Positions 8,863 to 17,773 are shown, counted from the stretch's first letter. The stretch is DNA of 64,000 nt from DATJPR01 sp963811705 (GCA_963811705.1 CAWESL010000003.1:124001-188000); one strand, 5' to 3'. Notes: generated from the letters alone by a model not told the origin. Numbers and translations: made by a program.

Positions 8863-9243
8863 CTAATGGGAAAAGTGTTCTCGAACCTTCGCGGCCAGCT
8901 GGCGATCGGTCATCTTGTCCACCGTTTCGATTCCTACGATGCGCCCGTGGAGCGCTTCGCTTTCAAGACGGGTCTTGAGTTCCCCTTTGGCCTCACCCGG
9001 GCCAACGATCAGGATGGCGTCTGCTCCCCGAAGTGCAGAAACGACTTTAGCGTAGTACTTCTCCAGGTGCCCCTCAAATCGCATATCCCGCTGATCCTCT
9101 CCCGAGGCTTTTGCCGCCCCTCCGGAATATCGGACATGTTTCTCCATGCCGGAGGTGATTTCTTTTTTGTGCTCGATGTTGTCCGAGAGACTCACAATGA
9201 CTGCCTTCCGGTGGTCAATCCACAGTCCTACGTTCGTCGTCAT
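8863..9243 (-). CDS. host-attachment / eRF1-like domain protein
   Basis: A 126-residue protein beginning VGLWIDHRKAVIVSL, the typical opening of a family annotated as translational machinery protein or host attachment protein, with an eRF1 domain-1/2-like fold. The C-terminal half reads KYYAKVVSALRGADAILIVGPGEAKGELKTRLE and ends DKMTDRQLAAKVREHF, the family's conserved GP(G/A)xAK region. Family members often sit beside stress genes; their function is not established. The ATG at 9243 has a strong SD (AAGGAG, 6 nt). The in-frame sequence upstream to 9417 is a mere extension without family similarity. Confidence 0.78.
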   Translation of the reverse strand: MTTNVGLWIDHRKAVIVSLSDNIEHKKEITSGMEKHVRYSGGAAKASGEDQRDMRFEGHLEKYYAKVVSALRGADAILIVGPGEAKGELKTRLESEALHGRIVGIETVDKMTDRQLAAKVREHFSH

Positions 9244-9334
9244 GCAATGCTCCTTCGTGAATATGGACTCCAGCACTTCAGCCTCCCCGCCCTTCAAGGA
9301 ATCAAGGGGATGCATTCGCCCACGGCGCGAAAGT

Positions 9335-10327
9335 CTACGGGCTCTTCTTCTTTGACTCTTCCGGTCTTCGTGCCCGCTCTGACCGCTGAATTGGACTGCT
9401 GATAGGCGCATCTCCAATCCAAATGCGTCTTTCGGTAACGATCACTCGCAGCGGATGAGCCGTCGGCGATTCCGATGGGTGAGCCGGACTCGCAGCATCG
9501 GATAGTTGTCCTGGCCGTTCGCGTACTTCTGAATTTCTCTCGATCATCATTCTGGCATCGTTTGCGCTCACGACGTTGCCTGGCACGGGCGAATGCCCGT
9601 TGTCATTGCGCTGTTGCACGTGAGGTCTGTACAGCCACAGTTCGCCATTTCCCAGACGCGAACCCGGCCGATCGTCATCGCGAATCGCGACGGCAGCAAT
9701 TGGCACGGGCATGGCTCTCTGAACATCATCCCGAACGGGTCCCGTGGGATACGTGACGCGGCGTTTGTTGTCTCTTCGGGAATTCCTGATCAAGGTCGAA
9801 TGTTCCAGGATCTTCTCGTTGTTCGACCGGTTGACGGCGTAGCGGCTGATGTCGGGCTTCGCGAAATCCTTCACTTTTACAAAGGTCCAACGTTCCATCC
9901 GATCCCGCCGCACCTTTCCGGGCGCGATTGCGCTCCAACCGTAGTACCCGGGCGATCGTCGCCAGGTCACCCACGCTGGACCCCATTCACTCTCAGGAAC
10001 CCAGAGCCAACCGTACACGCTGTCGCATTCCCAGCGACCGTAGTGGAAAGGCGCCCATCCCCACGGATAATCGGAATCCCACGTCCAGCTGTCATTTGCC
10101 AGTATCCAGTGGCCGGCGGTGACATATGGACTGAATCCCGGATCGGCTTTGGGTATCCAGACGTAGCCGTATGTTGGATCCTCCACCCACATTCCGTACG
10201 GACTCATTGCATTGTAGAACACCTGGAAGGTCACCGAAACCGGCTGCGCCGTGGCCGGTTGCGGAGCGATACATCCTGCACACCACCATGCCATGAGAAG
10301 GGTGCACGTGTTGACCAGTAGTTTCAT
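9335..10327 (-). CDS. secreted DUF6600-like tryptophan-rich protein
   Basis: A 330-residue exported protein. After a signal sequence (MKLLVNTCTLLMAWWCAGC..PATAQ), the region of residues about 30-140 is strikingly rich in Trp, Tyr and Gly: SPYGMWVEDPTYGYVWIPK, WTWDSDYPWGWAPFHYGRW and VYGWLWVPESEWGPAWVTW. This is the DUF6600-type pattern. A short APGKVRRDRMERWTFVKVKDF part follows. The C-terminal 150 residues are polar, Arg/Pro/Ser-rich and probably disordered. A Cys in WWCAGC could be a poor lipobox, but ordinary signal peptidase cleavage after TAQ seems more likely. The start at 10327 has GAGGGAAACG upstream. Function unknown; probably periplasmic or surface-associated. Confidence 0.75.
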   Translation of the reverse strand: MKLLVNTCTLLMAWWCAGCIAPQPATAQPVSVTFQVFYNAMSPYGMWVEDPTYGYVWIPKADPGFSPYVTAGHWILANDSWTWDSDYPWGWAPFHYGRWECDSVYGWLWVPESEWGPAWVTWRRSPGYYGWSAIAPGKVRRDRMERWTFVKVKDFAKPDISRYAVNRSNNEKILEHSTLIRNSRRDNKRRVTYPTGPVRDDVQRAMPVPIAAVAIRDDDRPGSRLGNGELWLYRPHVQQRNDNGHSPVPGNVVSANDARMMIERNSEVRERPGQLSDAASPAHPSESPTAHPLRVIVTERRIWIGDAPISSPIQRSERARRPEESKKKSP

Positions 10328-10407
10328 CGTTTCCCTCGACCCACCCTCGCGACCATCCCGCCACAAATCCCCGGCTCAACCGCCAGCTTGTTGAACGGTA
10401 AACACGA

Positions 10408-10887
10408 TTAGCTCGCCGATTGTCCGACTTGATTGAGCAGATAGTTCTCCAGGCCCATCTGGTCGATTTGCGTGCGCTGTGCTTCCGCCCAATCGACGTG
10501 TCCCTCTTCCATCTTCAGAATCTTGGAGAGCAGGTCGACGGTCCCTTGATCCTCAACAGCGCGCGCAAGCTTGATGGCGTCGTTATAGGAACGTATGGCG
10601 CTGAGTTCGTCGGCATTCGCCGCTTTGATCATTTCCGACACATTCTTGCCGATCTTCATGGGATGAAGCTTCGATACCGTCGGCGTGCCATCAAGAAAGA
10701 TTTGGCGTTCGATGAGCCACTCGGCATGGTGCATTTCATCCATCGCTTGTTTCCTGATGTCACCATGCAGCTTCGCATACCCCCAGTTTTCGCACATCTC
10801 GGATTGCACCATATACTGGTTGATCGCGGTGAGCTCTTCAGCCAGCAGCTGATCCAGCGCTGCAAGTATTTTCTCAGAGCCTTTCAT
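10408..10887 (-). CDS. bfr: bacterioferritin
   Basis: A 159-residue four-helix ferritin-like protein that oxidises Fe2+ and stores iron in a 24-mer, protecting against Fenton chemistry. All ferroxidase ligands are in place with canonical numbering: E18 (LLAEELTAINQY), E51 and H54 (MDEMHHAEW), E94 (ADELSAIRSYN), E127 and H130 (KMEEGHVDW). M52, the usual haem ligand at the subunit interface, is also present. Length is normal for Bfr. The ATG at 10887 has AAAGGAG with 7 nt spacing. It precedes the secreted DUF6600-like gene on the same strand and sits in a group of stress-type genes. Confidence 0.96.
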   Translation of the reverse strand: MKGSEKILAALDQLLAEELTAINQYMVQSEMCENWGYAKLHGDIRKQAMDEMHHAEWLIERQIFLDGTPTVSKLHPMKIGKNVSEMIKAANADELSAIRSYNDAIKLARAVEDQGTVDLLSKILKMEEGHVDWAEAQRTQIDQMGLENYLLNQVGQSAS

Positions 10888-11296
10888 CGATCTGCTCCTT
10901 TCAATAGTTGTCAAATACCTGGCACAACAAACGTGAGAAGAAAGTCATATCCGCTTCCTGTTTTCGCAGGCGCGGGTTTCTTTGTGTTCCATTCCAATGC
11001 ATGGCAAGGATGCGTTTCGGGCGACGACGGGTCATTGACCCGATCGTTCTTGCTTTCCGAAGAAGGAGCGACGTGGCTTCCGAGCCTTCCTCAGTATACC
11101 GGGCAGGGCTTTCGCATGAATCGTCTGAACGGATGAAAGAATAGTTAATCCCCGGAAGAGACATCTTGGGGTCGCCAGGAAGAGCACGAAGAGGGACAAT
11201 GGAGCAATGGAGAGAGTCTCGTGAAGTGGAAAGCGGGCCAGAGTCTCTACGGGGACGCCAGGCAAATCGACCACTTGAAATCTTACCGGCCAACGA
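10888..11296. other. 409-bp stretch without a supported gene
   Basis: Between grpE and bfr. An open minus frame crosses it, but its translation is Arg/Ser-rich without a recognisable motif and it overlaps the bfr leader. The only useful element seen is the bfr SD near 10895-10900. No hairpin followed by a T tract was found. Confidence 0.4.
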
Positions 11297-11866
11297 TCAT
11301 TCGGCAACCCGCACTTGCGCCGGTCTGAGCAATTCGTTATTCCAAAGGTAGCCAGGGCGAAGTACGTCGACGACCGTTCCCGGTTGAGAATCGCCCGACC
11401 TCCGCATTGCTACTGCGTCATGCCGCGCAGGGTCAAATGGCATGCCGGCACTTTCGAAACGGCGGACACCGGTGGCCTCCAACAGGGAAAGAAGCTTTTG
11501 GAGGATGATTCTCACGCCCGCCGCAAAGGGTCGTGATTCATCTCCGGCGGAAAGCAACCCTCTCTCCAAATCGTCAATGATGTCCAGGAGCGGAAGGATT
11601 ATCGAGCGCTTGCCTTCTCCGGCAAGCTTATCGCCTTCGCGTTCGACGCGACGACGATAGTTCTTGAAGTCCGCGAGGGTGCGCAGGTTCCGATCCCTCT
11701 CGTTGCGCAGATCATCCTGCAACTTCTCAATTTCTGCAACCAGATCGGCCTGGAGTAACAGGTTCTGGTTGCGCTCCCGCAGAAGGGTTCCCAAGTTCCG
11801 TCTCCTTATCCCCGCTTCACTCGCTGCCGGGCGACCTTTTCCATCACCACTCCCGCCCTGACACAT
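11297..11866 (-). CDS. GrpE-type nucleotide exchange factor, orphan copy
   Basis: GrpE releases ADP from DnaK in the Hsp70 cycle. This 189-residue protein has the long N-terminal coiled coil (about residues 30-75, EIEKLQDDLRNERDRNLRTLADFKNYRRRVEREGD), where LRTLADFxNYRRR is the GrpE signature. It then has ILPLLDIIDDLERGL, a compact four-helix part, and a C-terminal beta domain (GMPFDPARHDAVAM...GTVVDVLRPGYLWNNELLRPAQVRVA). GYLWNNELLRPAQV corresponds to the usual GY..ndrvlRpA.V. No dnaK or dnaJ is nearby, so this may be a second, specialised GrpE. The ATG at 11866 has only a weak SD; the N-terminal 25 residues are uncertain. Confidence 0.87.
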   Translation of the reverse strand: MCQGGSGDGKGRPAASEAGIRRRNLGTLLRERNQNLLLQADLVAEIEKLQDDLRNERDRNLRTLADFKNYRRRVEREGDKLAGEGKRSIILPLLDIIDDLERGLLSAGDESRPFAAGVRIILQKLLSLLEATGVRRFESAGMPFDPARHDAVAMRRSGDSQPGTVVDVLRPGYLWNNELLRPAQVRVAE

Positions 11867-12115
11867 TTCCCAGCCAACACCTGCCCCTTACCAGCAAGCT
11901 GATCGAATAGGTGATCGCAATGAGGAGCGAGTATAAGGCTTACGATTTCGAAATCCGCGATATGTACACCAGGAGCCTCGCTTTGCAGACATGTTCCGCG
12001 ATCGTCGCATGGCTCGCCGGGTGTGAGGACGAGGATCGTTTCGGACGAGTCGATTTTCCGCCTTTGATCTGTCGTTGAGCCGCGACAGGGCGGCGTACTC
12101 CGACGCGAGCGATTC

Positions 12116-12451
12116 TCATTGCCCTTCTCCTGCGAGGCGGACTTCAGTCCGTTTAGTCCTGTCCGCCGTCGCAACGCGCCGCGTATAGTAGTCAGGGAAT
12201 TCGGCAAGGTGCGCCAATACAGATTTCCCTGTCAGGAGTAACTCGTCGCGCGTGCCATCCGGCGCCGGTCCTCGTCCCAAATGGTCACGCTCTACGTTTA
12301 GGCCCAAAGTGAACTGCTCGACGTCAAACGCGTCCCAGCGTATTCCCAAGGCATCGCCGATCTGCTTTGCTTCAATCACCGTGAACTGTTTCGTCTCTCG
12401 TCGACGTGACGGGCCTTGGACATAATCCTCGATCTCTTTTGCAGAGAGCAT
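12116..12451 (-). CDS. DUF5661 family protein
   Basis: A 111-residue protein matching, by recall of the pattern, the DUF5661 family: FTVIEAKQIGDALGIRWDAFDVEQFTLGLNVERDHLGRG, then DELLLTGKSVLAHLAEFPDYYTRR. The motif GK..LAHL.EFPDYY is characteristic; function is unknown. It starts at 12451 with AAAGGAT upstream. It lies in the small stress-type gene group between grpE and CsbD-like genes, each with its own SD and 200-250 bp leaders, so the genes may be separately transcribed. Confidence 0.72.
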   Translation of the reverse strand: MLSAKEIEDYVQGPSRRRETKQFTVIEAKQIGDALGIRWDAFDVEQFTLGLNVERDHLGRGPAPDGTRDELLLTGKSVLAHLAEFPDYYTRRVATADRTKRTEVRLAGEGQ

Positions 12452-12674
12452 GCAATGATCCTTTCGTGATAGAGCCTGTAAAGCACGTTGACATTCAACC
12501 CGATGGTCAGCCTTTCGCGGGAGAGCGCCGGCATCGTCCCTTTGTGCTCCTGACTGTGAATGGAAAACCTGAACAAGGTTGCGATGAGACGGACGGCAAC
12601 GACATTCTGCCGAACGGTTGTTCTCGCGGTTTACCCCTCATCGTCTGATTGCTGATCCTTCGGTTCCCCCGTGT

Positions 12675-13097
12675 TCACGGCTTCTTGTCGAACCCCAGTC
12701 CCGCCTCCATCGCATCGACATCTTTCCGCTCTTGTGTCCACACATCCTCCCGATGTTCGAGCGCGGCCGCCTCCTTCCGGGCATACAGCTGGTAGGCCGC
12801 GTTCGTCGCCGACACAACCTCCTTCAACGCCGGCAGCTGGATCGTGGCGACTTCCTCGAGCGGGCAATGCACCACAAGAAAGATTCCATCGATGGTTGCC
12901 CTTCGGGGCCCTTTCCGCGCCTGCCAATTCTCGTCAAACAGACCTCTCCACGCTGTTGGTGGATATCCCGAGAGTTCAAAATAGACATGATACACCGCGT
13001 CCGACTCGTTGTCTTTCCGGGTCTTGTCGTTATTCAATCGAACGATCTGTATCGCTGCTGTGGATTCTGCTGAAACGTCTTTTTCGCCTTCCGCCAT
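12675..13097 (-). CDS. hypothetical protein (140 residues)
   Basis: No family recognised. The ATG at 13097 has an excellent SD (AGGAGG, 7 nt) and the protein looks real. A short charged N-terminus (MAEGEKDVSAEST) leads to probable beta strands (AIQIVRLN, VYHVYFELSGYPPTAWRGLF), an ENWQARKGPRRATIDGIFLVVHCPLEEVATIQLPALKEVV segment, and a charged helical C-terminus (AYQLYARKEAAALEHREDVWTQERKDVD). No signal peptide or membrane helix, so cytoplasmic. It starts 29 bp after the CsbD-like gene ends, suggesting co-transcription with it. Confidence 0.66.
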   Translation of the reverse strand: MAEGEKDVSAESTAAIQIVRLNNDKTRKDNESDAVYHVYFELSGYPPTAWRGLFDENWQARKGPRRATIDGIFLVVHCPLEEVATIQLPALKEVVSATNAAYQLYARKEAAALEHREDVWTQERKDVDAMEAGLGFDKKP

Positions 13098-13125
13098 CTT
13101 ATCCCTCCTGGAGAAAGCAACTCCG

Positions 13126-13443
13126 TCACACTTTTGAATGACGGGGCATCGTGGATTTCGCCGATTTGATTTTCCCCCGGGCCGACTTCCCGTTTTGAAG
13201 TGTTTTCTGCAACGCTACAAGCCGCGTGTTGGACTTGCGCAACTGCACAATGACTTTCTTAAAATCGTCGACCTGTCGTCTGGATTTTTCATTGGCGATG
13301 CCGTACTTCTCCTGGAGTCTTCCGACAAGCTCCTCATATTTCCCTGCGATCGCCGCGAGTTCGTCATTCATCATTTTCCCCCAATGATGTACGGCCTTCC
13401 CCCTCCGCTGCTTCCATTCACCCTCCATGCGGTCCCAGTTCAT
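13126..13443 (-). CDS. CsbD-like stress protein
   Basis: A 105-residue, highly charged protein opening MNWDRMEGEWKQRRGKAVHHWGKM, the CsbD pattern (MNxDxxxGxWkQxkGxvkexWGkLTdDdl), followed by NDELAAIAGKYEELVGRLQEKYGI. CsbD proteins are general-stress proteins of unknown biochemical role. This one is longer than usual CsbD (60-70 residues): a basic C-terminal extension (about residues 60-105, rich in Lys/Arg/Ser) may bind nucleic acid, though that is a guess from charge. SD AAAGGAA precedes the ATG at 13443. It is followed at 29 bp by an unknown 140-residue gene. Confidence 0.85.
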   Translation of the reverse strand: MNWDRMEGEWKQRRGKAVHHWGKMMNDELAAIAGKYEELVGRLQEKYGIANEKSRRQVDDFKKVIVQLRKSNTRLVALQKTLQNGKSARGKIKSAKSTMPRHSKV

Positions 13444-13684
13444 TGCGCGGCTTCCTTTCAGACTTCATTTGTGAACAAACTCATATGCGCACAGTCCCAC
13501 CACGGGAAAGTGTTTCTCCAAACCCTGCTGCAGTGTACGAGTCGTGGCGACGGAATGAATCGGTCGAAGGGATGAAAAAGGAGCTAATCACTGAATGTCG
13601 AGCGCGGGAGTACGGTGCGGGGGGAGAGCAGAGAAAACGACGAATCGAGGGTAATTTCGAAGATTCGGATGACGCGGGAGGACG

Positions 13685-14338
13685 TTAAAGATCTTCGTTC
13701 TCGTATGAGTGTGATGCGATCTCCAGGCGACTGTGCAGTGCGAGTTTTTCCAGAATGTTGTGGACGTGGCTTTTCACGGTGTGCGTCGAGAGATTCAAAC
13801 ATTGAGCAATTTCCTTATTGCTCATCCCCCCGGCAATATGGACGATGATCTCCCTTTCGCGTTTGGTCATCCGCACTGTCCCGGAGAATTTTCCTTTCCC
13901 CCGCCGGAGGGCATGCTCGACCACGTCTGCAAAGAGTGATCCCGTCAACACGGGAGGGAGGATTTTCAGTCCTTTCGCCACCGAACGGATGGTTGCGAGG
14001 AACTCTTCAATCGTCGCTTCTTTGAGGATGAAACCGGATGCGCCCGCCTTTACGAACTCGATGATTTCCAATTGCGAGGGGATCAGGCCCATCCCGATCA
14101 CCTTGACGTGCGGGATATCCCGGGTGAGTGCAGTCACAACGCGCAGGCCGTTTACGTTCCGCAGGCCCAGGTCTAAGATAACGACATCAGGTTTCAGTCT
14201 CCTCGCCTGCAGCAAAGTTTCGTGATTGCCACCGAATGCACCCACAATTCTGAGATCGGCTTGCTCGTTGACAATGACATTGATGCCTTCCCGCAATAAT
14301 CGGTTGTCCTCAATAAGAAGGATCTTGACCTTCCGCAT
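13685..14338 (-). CDS. NarL/FixJ-type response regulator
   Basis: A 217-residue two-component regulator. The receiver domain (residues 2-120) has the acidic pair in LLIEDN, the phosphoacceptor D56 in VVILDLGLRN and the conserved Lys in SGFILKEAT. The C-terminal LuxR-type helix-turn-helix is LTKREREIIVHIAGGMSNKEIAQCLNLSTHTVKSHVHNILEKL. It should bind DNA as a dimer when phosphorylated. No histidine kinase gene is adjacent, so it is an orphan here; the nearest kinase is at 20.5-25.3 kb and has its own partner. The start at 14338 (MRKVKILL) fits the domain edge; a longer hydrophobic extension to 14431 was rejected. Confidence 0.93.
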   Translation of the reverse strand: MRKVKILLIEDNRLLREGINVIVNEQADLRIVGAFGGNHETLLQARRLKPDVVILDLGLRNVNGLRVVTALTRDIPHVKVIGMGLIPSQLEIIEFVKAGASGFILKEATIEEFLATIRSVAKGLKILPPVLTGSLFADVVEHALRRGKGKFSGTVRMTKREREIIVHIAGGMSNKEIAQCLNLSTHTVKSHVHNILEKLALHSRLEIASHSYENEDL

Positions 14339-14698
14339 TACATGGTCTTTCCGCGGTGGGGAGACAGAGGCGCTGCTCAGGAAGAGTACAACCGAAAGAA
14401 AGATATGAACTTTTGCGGCGGTTATCAACATTCCCGCCCGCCATGGACAATTGTCATCAGATTCCCCCGATCACCCTCACGGCTTTGCCCTGATGTCCGC
14501 GTCGCGGCCGATCCCCTCAGGATGTGAGCCGGACAGGAGCCCACCGGTGTCATTGTCGGAGGATTATCATTCAGACAAGTGTGACAAATCAGACCAACGG
14601 CACTGAGGGGAGTTGCATCTGGAGTAACAGGATGCGATTGGGGACGGTGTAAAGTAGTGCAATCCTCATGCGCTTCTCTGCAGCTGAGGGTTGGGAAG
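14339..14698. other. 360-bp stretch without a supported gene
   Basis: It lies between the OmpA-like gene and the NarL-type regulator. Frames here give no recognisable protein. It presumably holds the regulator's promoter, but I could not point to convincing -35/-10 boxes. Confidence 0.4.
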
Positions 14699-15412
14699 CT
14701 ATTTGACGGATTGATTGACAAAAATCTCGAGCCCTGGCCTTTTTGTCATTCCGCCAGCACTCACGGTGCGGGCATCCGGGATTCCCTCTCCAGTTCTCTG
14801 CACCTGGATCAAATCGCCGGAACAGCCATGCGAGATGAAGAACGACCGCACTGCGACTGCCCGCTCGTTGGAGAGCTCTGGGTTACGGTGGGAAGAGTCC
14901 GACATGTCCGTGTACCCCCAGACTGTGAAGGTTCGTCCCTTCAGCGCCAGGAGTGCGTCGGCAACACGGCTCAGCTGATTCTGAGCTCCCGGCAGAATTG
15001 TCGATTGGTTCGAAGCAAAGAGGATCCTCCCGGAGAGTGAAATAACGGCACCGCCGGCTTCTTCTCGCACCGTCGCGAGTGTGGTGAGACCTGCTTGCAC
15101 GTCCGCAGTTCTGTTCTCAGCCTCGGCTGTTGCGTTGCCTTCTCGAGACACATGCAGGCCTTCTTCCGGAGTGTCCTCAATGCTGGCGCCGGCCTCCGGG
15201 TCAATCAGGGATGGCTTCGCGACTACGCTGCGTTTCAGCGCAGTGGTTTTCGGCGCACCGGTCTTTACAGAAGTGTGGTTCGTGAGAGAGCCCGGTTCAA
15301 GCTGAGGGGAGCCCGGGCGCGCATCAATACCTTGTGGCGAGGGAATTTCTGCTCCGTGGGCGACGATGACCATGGCACATGCCAGGACGACAGAGCATAT
15401 TGCGACCTTCAT
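14699..15412 (-). CDS. OmpA-like C-terminal domain protein, exported
   Basis: A 237-residue protein with a signal peptide (MKVAICSVVLACAMVIVAHGAE). A low-complexity, Ser/Thr/Glu-rich linker covers about residues 25-110. The C-terminal OmpA-type peptidoglycan-binding domain reads ILFASNQSTILPGAQNQLSRVADALLAL, then FTVWGYTDMSDSSHRNPELSNERAVAVRSFFISHG, i.e. the family GxTDxxGs...NxxLSxxRAxxV pattern. It probably tethers the envelope to peptidoglycan from the periplasm. No beta-barrel part is present. SD AGAGGAT precedes the ATG at 15412. Confidence 0.88.
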   Translation of the reverse strand: MKVAICSVVLACAMVIVAHGAEIPSPQGIDARPGSPQLEPGSLTNHTSVKTGAPKTTALKRSVVAKPSLIDPEAGASIEDTPEEGLHVSREGNATAEAENRTADVQAGLTTLATVREEAGGAVISLSGRILFASNQSTILPGAQNQLSRVADALLALKGRTFTVWGYTDMSDSSHRNPELSNERAVAVRSFFISHGCSGDLIQVQRTGEGIPDARTVSAGGMTKRPGLEIFVNQSVK

Positions 15413-15898
15413 AAGTTACATCCTCTCTTGGAAGAGTTGTTTTGCGAAAAGTCTGGTGAAAAGTATCTGTGTCTATCGTTCCCCAAGTGTGACCTTCGCC
15501 GCCGGGCATGTTGCCGGCTTCCCTTTGTCCCACAACTCCCAGGGTTGGATCGACAAGACAACTCACGACAGATGCCAATTGCGTTCGGACTCGGGAGGGA
15601 ACGACTAATGCGGCACCACACGGAATTACAAGGTCACTTCCAAGACCTCGCGGGGCAATACCTTGCCCGTTCCGCGATGGAAGTGCACACCTTGAAAACC
15701 CCGGATATCCATAAAGAGTTTCAAAGCGGTGAAGATCTTCATGTCCGAGCGCGGGAATGCGCTGCTTTCCCGCCGGTAACCACGGACGCGGTGGTAATGG
15801 AGCATGCCCTGGGCTTACTGGTCGGGAAACCGAGCCGTCAGTCGGCTACCCCTCGAGAATTCACTACCGAATCGGTCGGACACGGGAATGCCGGGAGA
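15413..15898. other. 486-bp stretch without a supported gene
   Basis: Downstream of the beta-helix gene and upstream of the OmpA-like gene. Open frames on the plus strand are antisense continuations without a family pattern. I see no clear terminator hairpin, repeat or RNA gene. Confidence 0.4.
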
Positions 15899-17773
15899 CT
15901 ACCAAACCCGGATCATCCGTGCCCCCGATTCCGGGTCTGCAAAAGGACCCGCTGAAGGATTGGAGAAGTTCCGTCGCGTGCCGAAGTAGTCAACGTCGAT
16001 TTTCAACGGGGATCCGTCAGGGTTCTCATAACCAAGCCCAGACACTCTGGCTTTCCCCAGCCGTTCAGATGTCACGAACGTCGTCGTGTACTTCGGGAAT
16101 GCCTCCCCCATAGTGAGGGTGAGGTAGAGGCTGCTGTCGACCTCTTCGAATTTGAATTTGGGATCGTCGTCCGTGAGCAGAAGCGGCGTAACCTCTTTGC
16201 CGTAGGGCCGGGCGCCGTTGTAGTAGACGTTCCCTCCCGTTTGAAGGGGCATCTCTCGCGTGTCATATACCCAGAGCCCGTATCCGGAGAAACGACCCGT
16301 CGACTCATTCGCGGTTTTGGGAGATACCGGTGACCGGTCACCCCCAATGAAAATATTGTTGTAGAATCGGTCGTCGCCACCCTTGGTCTTGCTCATTCCT
16401 GCGATCAGCGTCGAATGCGCCTGCAGATAGGGCGTCGATCGGCTCAGCTCCGGCACGTTGTCGATGATTCCGGTGAACAAATTGTTCACAAATGCGCCAC
16501 CCTCGGAGACGTCCCTCAGGCTGCACTCCGATAAGAGCAGGTTGTTGTCGACTAGATACGGCCCGTGATCGACCTCCATCAGGATGTCGTCTGTAGAGTT
16601 GTCGTAAAACAGGTTGCCGGTAACGCGCGTCCCCTGTGCCATCCAGTCGAGCCAGAGCCCCCGCCCCGTGTGATGAATGCGGTTGTGCTTGATGAGGACG
16701 TCGACCGCTCCGTGAAGCTTAATCCCCGCCATCTCTGCGCCGCCGAAGAGCCTCCTGGTCCAAATGTCGTAAATGTGATTCCCGACGATCTGACTGAACG
16801 CCGCACCGAGACTGCCAACGATGCCCGCTTGTTCGCAATCGGAAATCGTATTGTTGCGGACGATGTGGTGGCCGATGGTATCCTTGTTCCAACCGTTCTT
16901 GAGGGCCCGGTCAATGGTCCTGACGTAGCCTTCAGCAGTGTTGGCGGAGGTGTTGTCCCACTGATCCCCGTATTTCCCCAGAGAGATACCGGAACACGTG
17001 GAATTCCTCACGATGTTGTCCTCAATGATCCAACCTTTGCTCCAATGCGTTCCGATCAGGCCGATCTGCTCAGCCGTTGGAGGCGCCCAGGGAGTTGCCG
17101 CATCCTCCAGGACGAACCCGCGAACGGTAATGAAGTTGATGCCTGTTTGCTCCGGGTAGAAGACCGTTTGACGGACATTGACTTCCACCGTTTGAAGGTT
17201 GGGGTTGACCCCTTTGAACTGAGCCCATATGGTCGTATTGCCGGCATCCACCTGGGCGAACCAGAGCGGAATGTCGCCTGTTGATTTCATCACATCGTTC
17301 AAGGTCGCGGCCTCACTGAGACGGGACCCCTGAAGATACACCGCACCCGTGTGGTGCTTCCGGCCCATCGGATCGAACCAATCGCCATGGATTTCGTCAC
17401 GAAACGGGTTGAAAGCGCCGAACATGGTATTGGAGACAATGACCTTCCAAACATCACCCTGCACTTGGGCCCAATGCTTGACGATTTCCGAACCTGTGAT
17501 GACGACCTCTTCGCCCGGCGCCGCCCGGTATACGATTCTCTTCGCGTCGGATTCACCACCGCGCGGAGGATTCACCCGTTCCCGGTATACTCCTGCGTGA
17601 ACTGTTACCGTATCACCGGGTTGTGCAATGCGTGCAGCCGCGGAGATTGTCAGGAAGGGTCGTGACGATGTGCCGTCATAGGTGTCGTTGCCGGTGACCG
17701 CGACGTGATATTCCCTTGCAGCGGCGAGATGCACAATCGATAGAAGCAGGACTACGACAAGGGCGTTTCTCAT
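15899..17773 (-). CDS. secreted right-handed beta-helix protein
   Basis: A 624-residue exported protein. After the signal peptide (MRNALVVVLLLSIVHLAAA) it opens with YHVAVTGNDTYDGTSSRPF.TISAAARIAQPGDTVTVHAGVYRERV, the DUF1565/pectate-lyase-like entry sequence. Repeated strand turns follow (WIIEDNIVRNSTCSGISLG, HHIVRNNTISDCEQAGIVGS, IVGNHIYDI, VLIKHNRIHHTGRGLWLDW, RVTGNLFYDNSTDDILMEV, YLVDNNLLLSE), which is the parallel beta-helix repeat, about residues 230-480. The C-terminal 130 residues may form a beta-sandwich. Such proteins are polysaccharide lyases, glycosidases or surface adhesins; no lyase catalytic set could be assigned. The gene is monocistronic. Confidence 0.85.
   Translation of the reverse strand: MRNALVVVLLLSIVHLAAAREYHVAVTGNDTYDGTSSRPFLTISAAARIAQPGDTVTVHAGVYRERVNPPRGGESDAKRIVYRAAPGEEVVITGSEIVKHWAQVQGDVWKVIVSNTMFGAFNPFRDEIHGDWFDPMGRKHHTGAVYLQGSRLSEAATLNDVMKSTGDIPLWFAQVDAGNTTIWAQFKGVNPNLQTVEVNVRQTVFYPEQTGINFITVRGFVLEDAATPWAPPTAEQIGLIGTHWSKGWIIEDNIVRNSTCSGISLGKYGDQWDNTSANTAEGYVRTIDRALKNGWNKDTIGHHIVRNNTISDCEQAGIVGSLGAAFSQIVGNHIYDIWTRRLFGGAEMAGIKLHGAVDVLIKHNRIHHTGRGLWLDWMAQGTRVTGNLFYDNSTDDILMEVDHGPYLVDNNLLLSECSLRDVSEGGAFVNNLFTGIIDNVPELSRSTPYLQAHSTLIAGMSKTKGGDDRFYNNIFIGGDRSPVSPKTANESTGRFSGYGLWVYDTREMPLQTGGNVYYNGARPYGKEVTPLLLTDDDPKFKFEEVDSSLYLTLTMGEAFPKYTTTFVTSERLGKARVSGLGYENPDGSPLKIDVDYFGTRRNFSNPSAGPFADPESGARMIRVW

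Noticed and set aside
11806..12207. 133-codon minus frame between grpE and the DUF5661 gene
   Set aside because: It overlaps both neighbours, has no good SD and no recognisable pattern; the piece MEKVARQRVKRG near its end might suggest an alternative grpE start, but it is out of frame with GrpE.
14339..14431. N-terminal extension of the NarL-type regulator with a hydrophobic segment
   Set aside because: Receiver domains begin near MRKVKILLIEDN; the extension would attach a membrane-like helix without family support and its start has no better SD.
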